From assembly GCA_023391535.1 (NCBI GenBank), contig JAEWAU010000011.1:1-37534 (forward strand): a DNA stretch of 37,534 bases. The letters are read 5' to 3'. The notes below the pieces were generated by a model, which saw nothing but the letters and a program-made list of their open reading frames with translations, searched no databases and was not told where the DNA came from. This document shows positions 30,825-37,534 of this stretch, piece by piece. Each line of letters begins with the position of its first letter. Positions within the stretch are counted from its first letter, which is position 1. The translations under genes were made by a program, and so were the position numbers. This DNA is from Bacillota bacterium. Lineage in GTDB: Bacteria > Bacillota > Clostridia > Oscillospirales > Ethanoligenentaceae.

Positions 30825-31973
30825 ATGGAAACGGAATGGATTCCCTGTAAAGCGGGGGAAAACGGCTTCGGGCCGGAGCAGCGGGCGGGCATTGCCCGCG
30901 CGGCCGAGCTGCTGCGGCGCGGGGAGCTTGTGGGGATGCCCACCGAAACGGTGTACGGACTTGCCGCGAACGCGCTGGACGCGGATGCGGTGGCGGATAT
31001 TTTCCGCGCGAAGGGCCGCCCGCAGGATAATCCTCTCATCGTACACGTGGCGTCGGCGGAGTGGCTGCCGCGCTTTGTGCAGGAAGTCCCGCCCGAGGCG
31101 GAGCGCCTGATGGAGGCTTTCTGGCCCGGCCCGCTCACCATCATTATGAAGAAAAAACCGGTGATTCCGGATATCGTTTCCGCCGGCCTGCCCACGGCCG
31201 CGTTCCGGTGCCCGTCGCATCCGGTGGCGCACGCGCTGCTGGAGGCCGCGGATATTCCTCTGGCGGCGCCCTCGGCCAATATTTCGGGCCGCCCGAGCCC
31301 CACGCGCGCGGAGCATGTGCTGCACGACCTCGGCGGCAAAATCGCGGCCATTCTGGACGGCGGAAGCTGCGGCGTAGGCTTGGAATCCACGGTGGTCACC
31401 GTGGGGAACGGCGGGGCGCGCATCCTGCGCCCCGGCGGCGTAACGCCCGAGCAGCTCCGCTTGGTGCTCGCGCACGTGGAAGTGGACCGCGCCGTGCTGC
31501 ATCAGCTCGAAGCCGGCGTGCGTGCGGCTTCGCCGGGCATGAAGTATAAGCACTACGCGCCGAAAGCCGCCGTAACCATCGTGCGCGGCACCCTGCCCGA
31601 GGTGGCGCGCTATGTGGACGCGCGCAAGGGCCCGGACGTGGCCGTTCTCTGCTTCGAGGGAGAGGAAGAAGCTTTTTCCGCGCCGTGCGTCACCTATGGG
31701 ACGGCGGGCGACGCAGAGACGCAGGCGCACGCTCTGTTCGACGCGCTGCGCGCGCTTGATCGCACCGGCGCCTCCACCGTGTACGCCCGCTGCCCGGAGC
31801 AGGAAGGCGTGGGCCTTGCGGTGTATAACCGCCTGTTGCGCGCGGCCGGTTTTTCCGTGGCGGACGCCGGCGGCGGGGGAGGCCCGGTGAACAACGCCCG
31901 CCACGCGGGCGGCGGGGGAGGCCCGGTGAACAACGCCCGCCGCGCGGGCGGCGGGGAGCGGTCCGATGGATAG
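30825..31973 (+). CDS. ywlC: L-threonylcarbamoyladenylate synthase (Sua5/YwlC type)
   Basis: A 382-residue enzyme that makes threonylcarbamoyl-AMP from threonine, bicarbonate and ATP for the t6A37 tRNA modification. The YrdC domain (about 20-205) shows GMPTETVYGLAANALD, AKGRPQDNPLIVH and APSANISGRPSP. A Sua5 domain follows (about 240-350: GMKYKHYAPKAAVTIV, ending VGLAVYNRLLRAAGFSV). The ATG at 30825 has GGAGG six bases upstream. Oddity: the last 34 residues are a low-complexity glycine-rich tail encoded by a 39-base tandem repeat (31872-31989) and are absent from typical family members. The stop lies inside the third repeat. Confidence 0.92.
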   Translation: METEWIPCKAGENGFGPEQRAGIARAAELLRRGELVGMPTETVYGLAANALDADAVADIFRAKGRPQDNPLIVHVASAEWLPRFVQEVPPEAERLMEAFWPGPLTIIMKKKPVIPDIVSAGLPTAAFRCPSHPVAHALLEAADIPLAAPSANISGRPSPTRAEHVLHDLGGKIAAILDGGSCGVGLESTVVTVGNGGARILRPGGVTPEQLRLVLAHVEVDRAVLHQLEAGVRAASPGMKYKHYAPKAAVTIVRGTLPEVARYVDARKGPDVAVLCFEGEEEAFSAPCVTYGTAGDAETQAHALFDALRALDRTGASTVYARCPEQEGVGLAVYNRLLRAAGFSVADAGGGGGPVNNARHAGGGGGPVNNARRAGGGERSDG

Positions 31974-31989
31974 CGCCCGCCGCGCGGGC
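31872..31989 (+). repeat. 39-base tandem repeat, three units, in frame
   Basis: Units at 31872-31910, 31911-31949 and a diverged 40-base unit at 31950-31989. Each contains the hairpin GCCCGC-C(A/G)C-GCGGGC. The first two are in frame and encode GGGGPVNNAR-[HR]AG. The third holds the sua5 stop and an ATG used by an alternative coaE frame. Confidence 0.9.
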
Positions 31990-32049
31990 GGGGTGGAAAA
32001 CGCGGGGGTTTTGCCGCGCGGGCAGCGTGCAATGTGGGGGGCGTGCGTA

Positions 32050-32649
32050 TTGTTCGTTTTAGGGCTGACGGGGCCTACGGGCGCGGGTAAAGGCGCCGTG
32101 GCGGCAAGGCTCGCGGAACGCGGGTTCGTACGGATCGACGCGGACCAGGAGGCTCGCGCGGTGGTGGAACCGGGTTCGCCGTGCCTGGCCGCGCTGGTGC
32201 GCGTGTTCGGCGCAGAAATTCTTAAAGAAGACGGTTCGCTCGACCGGGCGGCGCTTGCGAAGCTCGCGTTCGCGGGCGGCCGCGTGGCCGAGCTCAACGC
32301 CACGACGCATCCGTATATCCGGGCCAGAATCGAATACACGCTGGCCGAGCTTGCGCAGCGGGGAGTCCACTACGTGGTGCTCGACGCCCCCGCGCTGTTC
32401 GAGAGCGGGGCGGACCGTATCTGCGACCGGGTGGCGGCCGTTATGGCGCCGGCTAAAGACCGTCTGGCGCGCATCATGCGGCGCGACGGGCTCACCCTCA
32501 AGCAGGCGCGGGAACGCCTTTTAGCTCAGCCGGAAGAATCGTTTTATACGCAGCGCGCGGATGCGGTGCTCCAAAACGGCGGAGACGAATCCGCCCTGGA
32601 GCGGGAGGCGGACCGCCTGTACGAAGCGGTGACTTCCGGCCGCCTGTAA
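32050..32649 (+). CDS. coaE: Dephospho-CoA kinase
   Basis: A 199-residue enzyme for the last step of coenzyme A synthesis, phosphorylating dephospho-CoA. It shows FVLGLTGPTGAGKGAVAARL (Walker A), FVRIDADQEARAVVEPG (substrate-binding Asp), then YVVLDAPALFESGADRICDR, all typical of CoaE. Start: TTG at 32050 gives the family N-terminus with GGGGGG eight bases upstream. ATG at 32032 and 31966 are in frame but add non-family residues; the latter lies in the tandem repeat. Oddity: the Ser/Thr after the Walker A lysine is Gly (K14-G15), though the rest is intact. It is followed by a lytic transglycosylase gene. Confidence 0.9.
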   Translation: MFVLGLTGPTGAGKGAVAARLAERGFVRIDADQEARAVVEPGSPCLAALVRVFGAEILKEDGSLDRAALAKLAFAGGRVAELNATTHPYIRARIEYTLAELAQRGVHYVVLDAPALFESGADRICDRVAAVMAPAKDRLARIMRRDGLTLKQARERLLAQPEESFYTQRADAVLQNGGDESALEREADRLYEAVTSGRL

Positions 32650-32720
32650 ACACGGAAGGGCGAAACGCCCCGCGAAGAACCTGGTTTTGAAGAAATCGAG
32701 TGCGGAAAGGCGGGGTGAAC

Positions 32721-33353
32721 GTGCGCGTTATCGCAGGCAGATGGGGAAATGGCGCGCGGCGCGGCGTCCCCGCTTTCGCCGTTTTGTTTTTGCTTCTGTT
32801 CCTGCTTGCACTGCTTGCGCTCGGGTGGCGCCGCGTGTATGGAAACTATTTTCTCAAGGCGGCCTATCCGTGCAAGTATTCTGCGATCGTGGAAACGTGT
32901 TCGGCCAGGGAAAAGCTCGATCCTCACCTCGTGTACGCCGTGATCCGCACCGAAAGCAATTTCAACGCGGGCGCGCATTCAAACAAGGACGCGCGCGGCC
33001 TCATGCAGCTCACTCCCGCGACGTTCGAATGGGCCATGGGCAAGGCGGCGGAGAAGGAAGCGTACACCAGCGCGGATCTCTACCGCCCCGAGGTGAACAT
33101 CCGCTACGGCACGCAGGTGCTCGCCGCGTTTTTAGCCGATTTCGGCGATGAGCGCACCGCTCTGGCCGCCTACAACGCGGGGCCTTCCAACGTGAAAAAA
33201 TGGCTTGCCGACAAACGCTATTCGTCCGACGGCAAAACTCTTTCCGCAATCCCCTTTGCCGAAACGCGCGGCTATGTGGAAAAAGTGGAGGAGGGCAAAA
33301 AGATGTACGCCGCACTCTATGCCGATACCGGCGCGCAGAGCGTTTCCTCATAA
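32721..33353 (+). CDS. Membrane-anchored lytic transglycosylase (SLT domain)
   Basis: A protein of about 210 residues with an N-terminal membrane helix (FAVLFLLLFLLALLALGW). The SLT domain follows: LDPHLVYAVIRTESNFNAGA with the catalytic Glu in TES, then SNKDARGLMQLTPATFEWAM, and ALAAYNAGPSNVKKWL. Such enzymes cleave the glycan strands of peptidoglycan outside the membrane. The start is uncertain: GTG at 32721 (GGGGTG just upstream), 32715 or 32700. A gene of this kind directly after coaE is common in Clostridia. Its link to the sugar locus is none that can be seen. Confidence 0.9.
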   Translation: MRVIAGRWGNGARRGVPAFAVLFLLLFLLALLALGWRRVYGNYFLKAAYPCKYSAIVETCSAREKLDPHLVYAVIRTESNFNAGAHSNKDARGLMQLTPATFEWAMGKAAEKEAYTSADLYRPEVNIRYGTQVLAAFLADFGDERTALAAYNAGPSNVKKWLADKRYSSDGKTLSAIPFAETRGYVEKVEEGKKMYAALYADTGAQSVSS

Positions 33354-33436
33354 ACGGATGGCGGTATCGGAAAGAATACGAGTGGCACAATCCGGCCCGC
33401 TCAGGCGGCCGGTAAGAAGAAAAGGAGAGTTTAACA

Positions 33437-34840
33437 ATGGCAGAAGAAAAAACACAGGCGCAGCAGCTCAAGGAACGGCTCGCGATGAAGCCGAAAAACA
33501 CGGGGCTTATTTTCCCGGAAGCCGAGGTGCGGCAGGCATACGAGTACTGCGAACCCTACAAGGCGTTTCTGACCGCCGCGAAGATGGAACGCGAGGCCGT
33601 GGCGTTCGCCGTGGCGCAGGCTGAAAAGCACGGCTTTGTGCCGTTCGACAGCTCGAAAAAAGTCGCGAAGGGCGACAAAGTCTACCGCGTCAACCGCGGC
33701 AAGGCCGTGATTTTCGCGGTGGTGGGCGAAAAGCCGCTGGAGGAAGGCGTGCACATTACGGCGGCGCATGTCGATTCTCCGCGCCTGGACCTCAAGCAGC
33801 GCCCGCTTTATGAGGACGGCGAGCTCGCCGAATTCAAGACCCACTATTACGGCGGCATCAAGAAATACCAGTGGACGGCGGTTCCGCTCGCCCTGCACGG
33901 CGTGGTGGCGAAAAAAGACGGCACGAAAGTGGAGGTGCGGCTCGGCGAGGACGAAGGCGACCCGCAGTTCTGCGTCACCGATCTGCTCCCGCATCTCGCC
34001 GCCGACCAGATGAAGAAAACCATGAGCGAGGCGTTCACGGGCGAGGACCTCAACGTCATCGTCGGCAGCCTGCCTTTCCGTGACGATAAGGAGAGCGAGC
34101 TTGTGAAGCTGCACGTGCTGCAGCTGCTAAGCGAGAAATACGGCATCGACGAGGCCGATTTCCTTTCGGCGGAGCTTGCCATGGTTCCGGCGGGGCGCGC
34201 GGTGGACGTCGGCTTCGACCGCAGTATGGTGGGCTCCTACGGCCACGACGACCGCGTTTGCGCCTACACGGCCTTTACGGCGCTGCTCGACGCGGGCGTG
34301 CCCGAAACCACCGCGGTGTGCGTGCTGACGGATAAAGAAGAAATCGGCAGCGTCGGCAACACGGGGCTCAACTCCTCCTATCTCGAATATTTCATCGCGG
34401 ATCTGGCCCGTCCGTACGGCCTCGCCGGGCGGGATGTGCTGCGCCGCTCCAAGTGCCTTTCGGCCGACGTGAGCGCCGCGTTCGACCCGACGTACCCCAG
34501 CGTGGCGGAGAAGAACAACGCCGCTTACCTCAATTACGGCGTGGCCGTGAACAAATATACCGGTTCGCACGGCAAATACGATACGAGCGACGCCACCGCC
34601 GAGTTCACCGCCTGGGTGCGCGCGCTGCTCGACGGCGCCGGCGTGCCGTGGCAGATGGCCGAGCTCGGCAAGGTGGACCAGGGCGGCGGCGGCACCGTGG
34701 CCATGTATATCGCCAAGCTCGATGTGGATACGATCGACGTGGGCGTGCCCGTGCTTTCGATGCACGCGCCGTTCGAACTGGTTTCCAAGCTCGATGTGTA
34801 CGCCGCCTACAAGGCGTTCGCGGCGTTCTACCGCGCATAA
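33437..34840 (+). CDS. M18 family aminopeptidase
   Basis: A 467-residue zinc metallopeptidase. Metal-site motifs are ITAAHVDSPRLDLKQ (His, Asp), VLTDKEEIGSVGNTG (Glu pair, catalytic base) and LSADVSAAFDPTYPS, with a C-terminal histidine in VLSMHAPFELVSK. M18 enzymes remove N-terminal residues, often acidic or hydrophobic ones, from peptides in the cytosol. Length is typical (about 430-470). AAAAGGAGAG precedes the ATG at 33437. A terminator follows at 34865-34906, closing the run that starts at DUF951 or prfA. Confidence 0.95.
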   Translation: MAEEKTQAQQLKERLAMKPKNTGLIFPEAEVRQAYEYCEPYKAFLTAAKMEREAVAFAVAQAEKHGFVPFDSSKKVAKGDKVYRVNRGKAVIFAVVGEKPLEEGVHITAAHVDSPRLDLKQRPLYEDGELAEFKTHYYGGIKKYQWTAVPLALHGVVAKKDGTKVEVRLGEDEGDPQFCVTDLLPHLAADQMKKTMSEAFTGEDLNVIVGSLPFRDDKESELVKLHVLQLLSEKYGIDEADFLSAELAMVPAGRAVDVGFDRSMVGSYGHDDRVCAYTAFTALLDAGVPETTAVCVLTDKEEIGSVGNTGLNSSYLEYFIADLARPYGLAGRDVLRRSKCLSADVSAAFDPTYPSVAEKNNAAYLNYGVAVNKYTGSHGKYDTSDATAEFTAWVRALLDGAGVPWQMAELGKVDQGGGGTVAMYIAKLDVDTIDVGVPVLSMHAPFELVSKLDVYAAYKAFAAFYRA

Positions 34841-34864
34841 GCGCAGAAGCGCTTGCAAAAGGGA

Positions 34865-34906
34865 GGGCCGCGGATGGACGAGAGTTCAGTCCGCGGCTCT
34901 TTTTTG
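34865..34906 (+). terminator. Terminator of the M18 aminopeptidase gene
   Basis: GCCGCGGA (34867-34874) and TCCGCGGC pair perfectly with a 15-base loop and are followed by a run of T (TCTTTTTTG). Confidence 0.85.
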
Positions 34907-34988
34907 CGCTCCGAATCGGCTTGCCGGTGGGTTTCGGGGCGGGTTTGCACGCATTTTTCCCATCGGTTTGCGTTCGGCCGCGCGGCAC

Positions 34989-35017
34989 TTTTCATTTGGC
35001 GCGCGGTACGGTATAAT
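34989..35017 (+). promoter_or_regulatory. Promoter of the HAD phosphatase gene
   Basis: TTTTCA (34989-34994) and a perfect TATAAT (35012-35017) are 17 bases apart, about 150 bases before the ATG. Confidence 0.5.
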
Positions 35018-35170
35018 AGAAAAAGCGGTTCGGGAAGCCGGCGCGGCGGAACGCCCCCAAACCCCGCCGCGCGGCCGGGCGTTATCCGGATATGGGTTTG
35101 CTTCCTGGAAGTTTGGCCCCGCATTTCGCCCGCTGCGGGAGGCAAAGATCGGAAGTCAAGGGAGTTTGGC

Positions 35171-35854
35171 ATGAGTGATCGCGTGATCCTGTTCGATTTG
35201 GATGGAACGCTGGTGGATACCAAGCCGGGCATTTTCTCCTGTGTGCGCAAAACGGCGGAGGAGCTTGGCCTGCCTCTGCCGCCGGATTCCAGGTTGGTGC
35301 GTTTTTTGGGCCCGCCGCTGGAAACCGGCTTTTTGCAGGTCTGCGGGTTTACGGCGGAGCAGACGGCACGGGCCATCCCGATCTACATCGGCCATTACGA
35401 GGCGGGCGGCGCTTATGAGGCGCGCGCGTTCGCGGGCGTGGCGCCCCTGCTGCGCATCCTGCGGCGTGAGGGGTGCACGCTCGCCGTGGCCACCTCCAAA
35501 AACGAGCGGATGGCGAAGCTCGTGCTCGGGCACTGCGGGCTGCTCGGCCTGTTCGACACGGTCTCCGGCGTGCCCGAGGGCGCGCGGGGCTACACGAAAA
35601 AGGATTCGGTGCTGGAGGCGATGCGCCGGCTCGGCGCGGAGGCGCAGAAAACCGTGCTGGTGGGGGACCGTAAATACGATGCCGTCGGCGCGCAGCAGGC
35701 GGGCATCGACGCCGTTGGCGTTTTGTACGGGTACGGCTCGCGCGAGGAACTGGAGGCCAGCCCGTTCCGGGCCGTTGTGCGCACGCCGGCGGGCGTGGGC
35801 GTGTATTTGAGGGGGCGCGGAGGCGCGAACGCGGTTCTTCCCCGAAAAGGGTAG
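35171..35854 (+). CDS. HAD-superfamily phosphatase, PGP-like
   Basis: A 227-residue hydrolase. Motif I is FDLDGTLVDT with nucleophile D9 and acid D11; motif II is AVATSKNERM; motifs III/IV are KKDSVLEAM and VLVGDRKYDAVGAQQAGIDA. This is the phosphoglycolate phosphatase/GPH group, which hydrolyses small sugar phosphates or nucleotides; the substrate is not predictable. The frame is open from 34853, but ATG at 35171 with AAGGGAG six bases upstream begins at the family start. The C-terminal 25 residues are glycine- and arginine-rich and outside the conserved domain. Confidence 0.9.
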   Translation: MSDRVILFDLDGTLVDTKPGIFSCVRKTAEELGLPLPPDSRLVRFLGPPLETGFLQVCGFTAEQTARAIPIYIGHYEAGGAYEARAFAGVAPLLRILRREGCTLAVATSKNERMAKLVLGHCGLLGLFDTVSGVPEGARGYTKKDSVLEAMRRLGAEAQKTVLVGDRKYDAVGAQQAGIDAVGVLYGYGSREELEASPFRAVVRTPAGVGVYLRGRGGANAVLPRKG

Positions 35855-35976
35855 AGCAAATTCGCTTCTTTATCGGGGAAGCCTATGATGCGGAGGGCTG
35901 TTCGGGGCAAAGCCTCCGGACGGCACCGGCTGCGGCCGTTTGCGGCTGCGGCCGCTTGCGAAAGGATGGGTTGGGT

Positions 35977-36414
35977 ATGAAAGTCTGCCCCAGATGCGGC
36001 TCAAATTGCGGGGATGGCGAGCGGTTTTGCGCGATCTGCGGATACGCATTTTCCGCGGATCCCGGCGGCGCGCAGCGCCCGAACGACCCGGGCGGAGGAA
36101 TCGTGTCGCACACCAGCCCGTACGCCGTGGCGTCCCTGGTGCTCGGCATCGCGTCTCCGTTCCTGCTCTGCTGCTACGGTTTCGGCATCCTGCCCTCGGT
36201 GCTGGCCATCGTGTTCGGGGTAGTGGCACGCGGCCGCATCCGGCAGTCGGTCGGCGGCGAAACGGGCATGGGCCTTGCCACGGCCGGCATCGTGCTCGGA
36301 ATCGTTACGGCGGCGCTGTTTGTGCTGGCCGTGCTCGGCATCGCCCTCTCGCTGGCGCCGTTCGCTTTTATGCACCGGGTGATGGGGCCGTTCGGCTCCG
36401 GCGTGAACCTCTGA
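35977..36414 (+). CDS. Zinc-ribbon DUF4190 membrane protein, copy 1
   Basis: A 145-residue protein. Residues 1-25 are a zinc ribbon (CPRCGSNCGDGERFCAICGY, two CxxC pairs). Residues about 50-75 and 95-130 contain two hydrophobic segments around the DUF4190 pattern (SLVLGIASPFLLCCYGFGIL, then ATAGIVLGIV). Function is unknown; the zinc ribbon faces the cytoplasm in such models. The ATG at 35977 is preceded by GAAAGGATGG, the same sequence used by copy 2. It lies directly upstream of a close relative and a DUF2752 gene, suggesting one functional group. Confidence 0.75.
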   Translation: MKVCPRCGSNCGDGERFCAICGYAFSADPGGAQRPNDPGGGIVSHTSPYAVASLVLGIASPFLLCCYGFGILPSVLAIVFGVVARGRIRQSVGGETGMGLATAGIVLGIVTAALFVLAVLGIALSLAPFAFMHRVMGPFGSGVNL

Positions 36415-36508
36415 AGTGATTTTTTATTCTGCCCGGCGGGGAAAAGGGGAACCGGGCCTGCGGGCGTGCCCCGCGGGCCTTATGTGGAACGAAAGGATGG
36501 TCCTATCC

Positions 36509-36973
36509 ATGAAAATGTGTCCGAAATGCAGCGCGGCCTGCCAGGATAACGACGTGATCTGTCAGAACTGCGGCTATTTGTTCAGCCCGGAGGGCGAGGG
36601 GGCGCCGCAGGCGCCGCAATCGGCGTACGCGAACGGCCCGGAGCCGGAAAAGCACACCGGAAACGACGGCTTTGCGGTGGCCGCGCTGGTGCTCGGCATC
36701 ATCAGCGTAGTGGGCGATTGCTGCTACGGCTTGGGGCTGCTGCTGGGAATCCCGGCGCTGGTGTTCGGCATTCTTTCGCTCGTCCGCGCCAAAAAGCGCG
36801 GCACCGGCATCAATGGTATGGCGATCGCCGGCGTGGTGCTCGGCGGCGTTTCGATTATTCTGGGCGCACTGTTCCTCCTCTCGATTTATTTAAACCGCGG
36901 GGAAATCGCCAATTATGTGCGCCAGTATCTGCAGATTATGAAGGAAAACGGGTATGGTACTTCTTCCACGTGA
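36509..36973 (+). CDS. Zinc-ribbon DUF4190 membrane protein, copy 2
   Basis: A 154-residue paralogue of the preceding gene. The zinc ribbon is CPKCSAACQDNDVICQNCGY. Two membrane segments follow (ALVLGIISVVGDCCYGLGLL, then MAIAGVVLGGVSIILGALFL), with the CCYG signature conserved in both copies. The tail (YVRQYLQIMKENG) is unlike copy 1. GAAAGGATGG lies about eight bases before the ATG at 36509. The 3' end overlaps the DUF2752 start by 20 bases, so they are coupled. Tandem duplication followed by divergence explains the pair. Confidence 0.8.
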   Translation: MKMCPKCSAACQDNDVICQNCGYLFSPEGEGAPQAPQSAYANGPEPEKHTGNDGFAVAALVLGIISVVGDCCYGLGLLLGIPALVFGILSLVRAKKRGTGINGMAIAGVVLGGVSIILGALFLLSIYLNRGEIANYVRQYLQIMKENGYGTSST

Positions 36974-37442
36974 GGCGCACACGGCGCCGCCGCACGCCGA
37001 ACAGCGTGCGGTGGACACGGTTTTTCTGCTGCTTTGCCTGCTGCCGCTGGCTGTTTCCTTTTTGCTCACCACCGACGGTTTCGTTTCCACACTGCACGCG
37101 TTCGGCCGGGCGTTTGCGCTGCGCACGGAGTGCTTCTTTCTGCTCGCCACGGGTTACCGCTGCCCGGTGTGCGGCATGACACGCTGCTTCGCCTGCCTTT
37201 CGCACGGCAAATTCGCGCAGGCCTGGGAGATGAGCCACGCGGGGGTGGCGGTCTATTTCCTGTGCGTGTATGAAACAGTTTACCGGCTGCTGCGGCTGCT
37301 CCGTCCGTTCCCGCGCCGGGAATTCCCCGCGGGCCTGCTGCGCGTCTGCCGCGCGGCGGAGGCGGCGCTGCTCGCCGTCACCTCCTTCGGCGTCGTGTTT
37401 TTCTTTTTGGCGCAGTTTTTCGCGCCGCATCTGAATTTCTGA
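36954..37442 (+). CDS. DUF2752 family membrane protein
   Basis: A 162-residue protein with three to four membrane segments. The family signature is YRCPVCGMTRCFACLSHGKF (usually CPGCGMTRA...L..G), followed by a tryptophan-containing AWEMSHAG. DUF2752 proteins have no established function. The ATG at 36954 lies inside the end of the preceding gene, with AAGGA about eight bases upstream. Together with the two zinc-ribbon DUF4190 proteins it may form a small cysteine-rich membrane group. Confidence 0.85.
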   Translation: MVLLPREAHTAPPHAEQRAVDTVFLLLCLLPLAVSFLLTTDGFVSTLHAFGRAFALRTECFFLLATGYRCPVCGMTRCFACLSHGKFAQAWEMSHAGVAVYFLCVYETVYRLLRLLRPFPRREFPAGLLRVCRAAEAALLAVTSFGVVFFFLAQFFAPHLNF

Positions 37443-37492
37443 ATCCGCATCCGCGCCGGCCGCATCGCTTTGCCGTGCGGATGGAACCGGGA

Positions 37493-37534
37493 ACGCAGCA
37501 AGGCCGCCCTTTTTTGCGGGCGGCCTTGCTGCGT
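37493..37534. terminator. Strong terminator-like palindrome at window end
   Basis: ACGCAGCAAGGCCGCCC and GGGCGGCCTTGCTGCGT are perfect 17-base complements with an eight-base loop TTTTTTGC. A possible T run lies beyond the window, so direction cannot be fixed. Confidence 0.65.

Noticed and set aside
31872..31989. CRISPR-like array
   Set aside because: The units are directly adjacent without spacers, lie within a coding frame, and no cas gene is near.

Overview
The window looks like chromosome of a moderately high-GC, endospore-forming Clostridia, most likely Oscillospirales/Ruminococcaceae-like. This rests on an alpha/beta-type small acid-soluble spore protein, the spmA-spmB pair, an AbrB-type regulator with a Spo0A-box-like site, DUF4317 and DUF951 proteins, strong AAGGAGG-type ribosome sites and frequent TTG/GTG starts. 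No tRNA, rRNA or CRISPR array was seen. The assignment is inference from gene families, not from a marker phylogeny.

Layout. (1) 1-2531: a visibly more AT-rich block with an ArsR-type HTH regulator carrying a large unknown C-terminal domain and an acyltransferase-3-like membrane protein. It abuts a C-terminal remnant of an amidohydrolase resembling NagA (2538-2750) and a bidirectional terminator. (2) 2921-14872, minus strand: a carbohydrate-use locus with a GH30 glycosidase, an Eis-like acetyltransferase, a sugar-phosphate isomerase/epimerase-like protein, a Gfo/Idh/MocA oxidoreductase, a membrane sensor AraC regulator, and a CUT1 ABC importer (binding lipoprotein and two permeases, no ATPase). 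The regulator gene is cut near its 5' end by a complete IS5-family element (9802-11017, TTAG target duplication). (3) 15142-17047: a group II intron, apparently class C, sitting just after the terminator hairpin of a DUF4317 gene. (4) 18796-20319: a 7TM-PAS-GGDEF diguanylate cyclase. (5) 20320-24629: an accessory stretch with an HTH-TPR regulator, a divergent 15-codon hydrophobic peptide frame, a cupin-AraC regulator, an unrecognised protein, and two copies of an undescribed hairpin-rich repeat, one bounded by inverted terminal repeats. (6) 24630-26892: sporulation genes (ssp, spmB, spmA, abrB-like). (7) 26981-29671: small conserved genes, an S1-domain RNA-binding protein and DUF951. (8) 29726-34840: a housekeeping run of prfA, Sua5/YwlC, coaE, a lytic transglycosylase and an M18 aminopeptidase. 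(9) 35171-37534: a HAD phosphatase, two related zinc-ribbon DUF4190 membrane proteins, a DUF2752 protein and a terminator-like palindrome.

How genes work together. The importer probably brings in oligosaccharides, and the GH30 enzyme and the two sugar-modifying proteins would process the products. The YesN-like regulator would normally switch the locus on, but the insertion splits its N-terminal membrane helix, so the locus may be misregulated in this strain. The prfA-sua5-coaE run joins translation termination, tRNA modification and coenzyme A synthesis. The strongest novelty candidates are the HTH-TPR regulator with its divergent micropeptide and palindrome, the hairpin repeat, and the 39-base in-frame tandem repeat joining sua5 to coaE.
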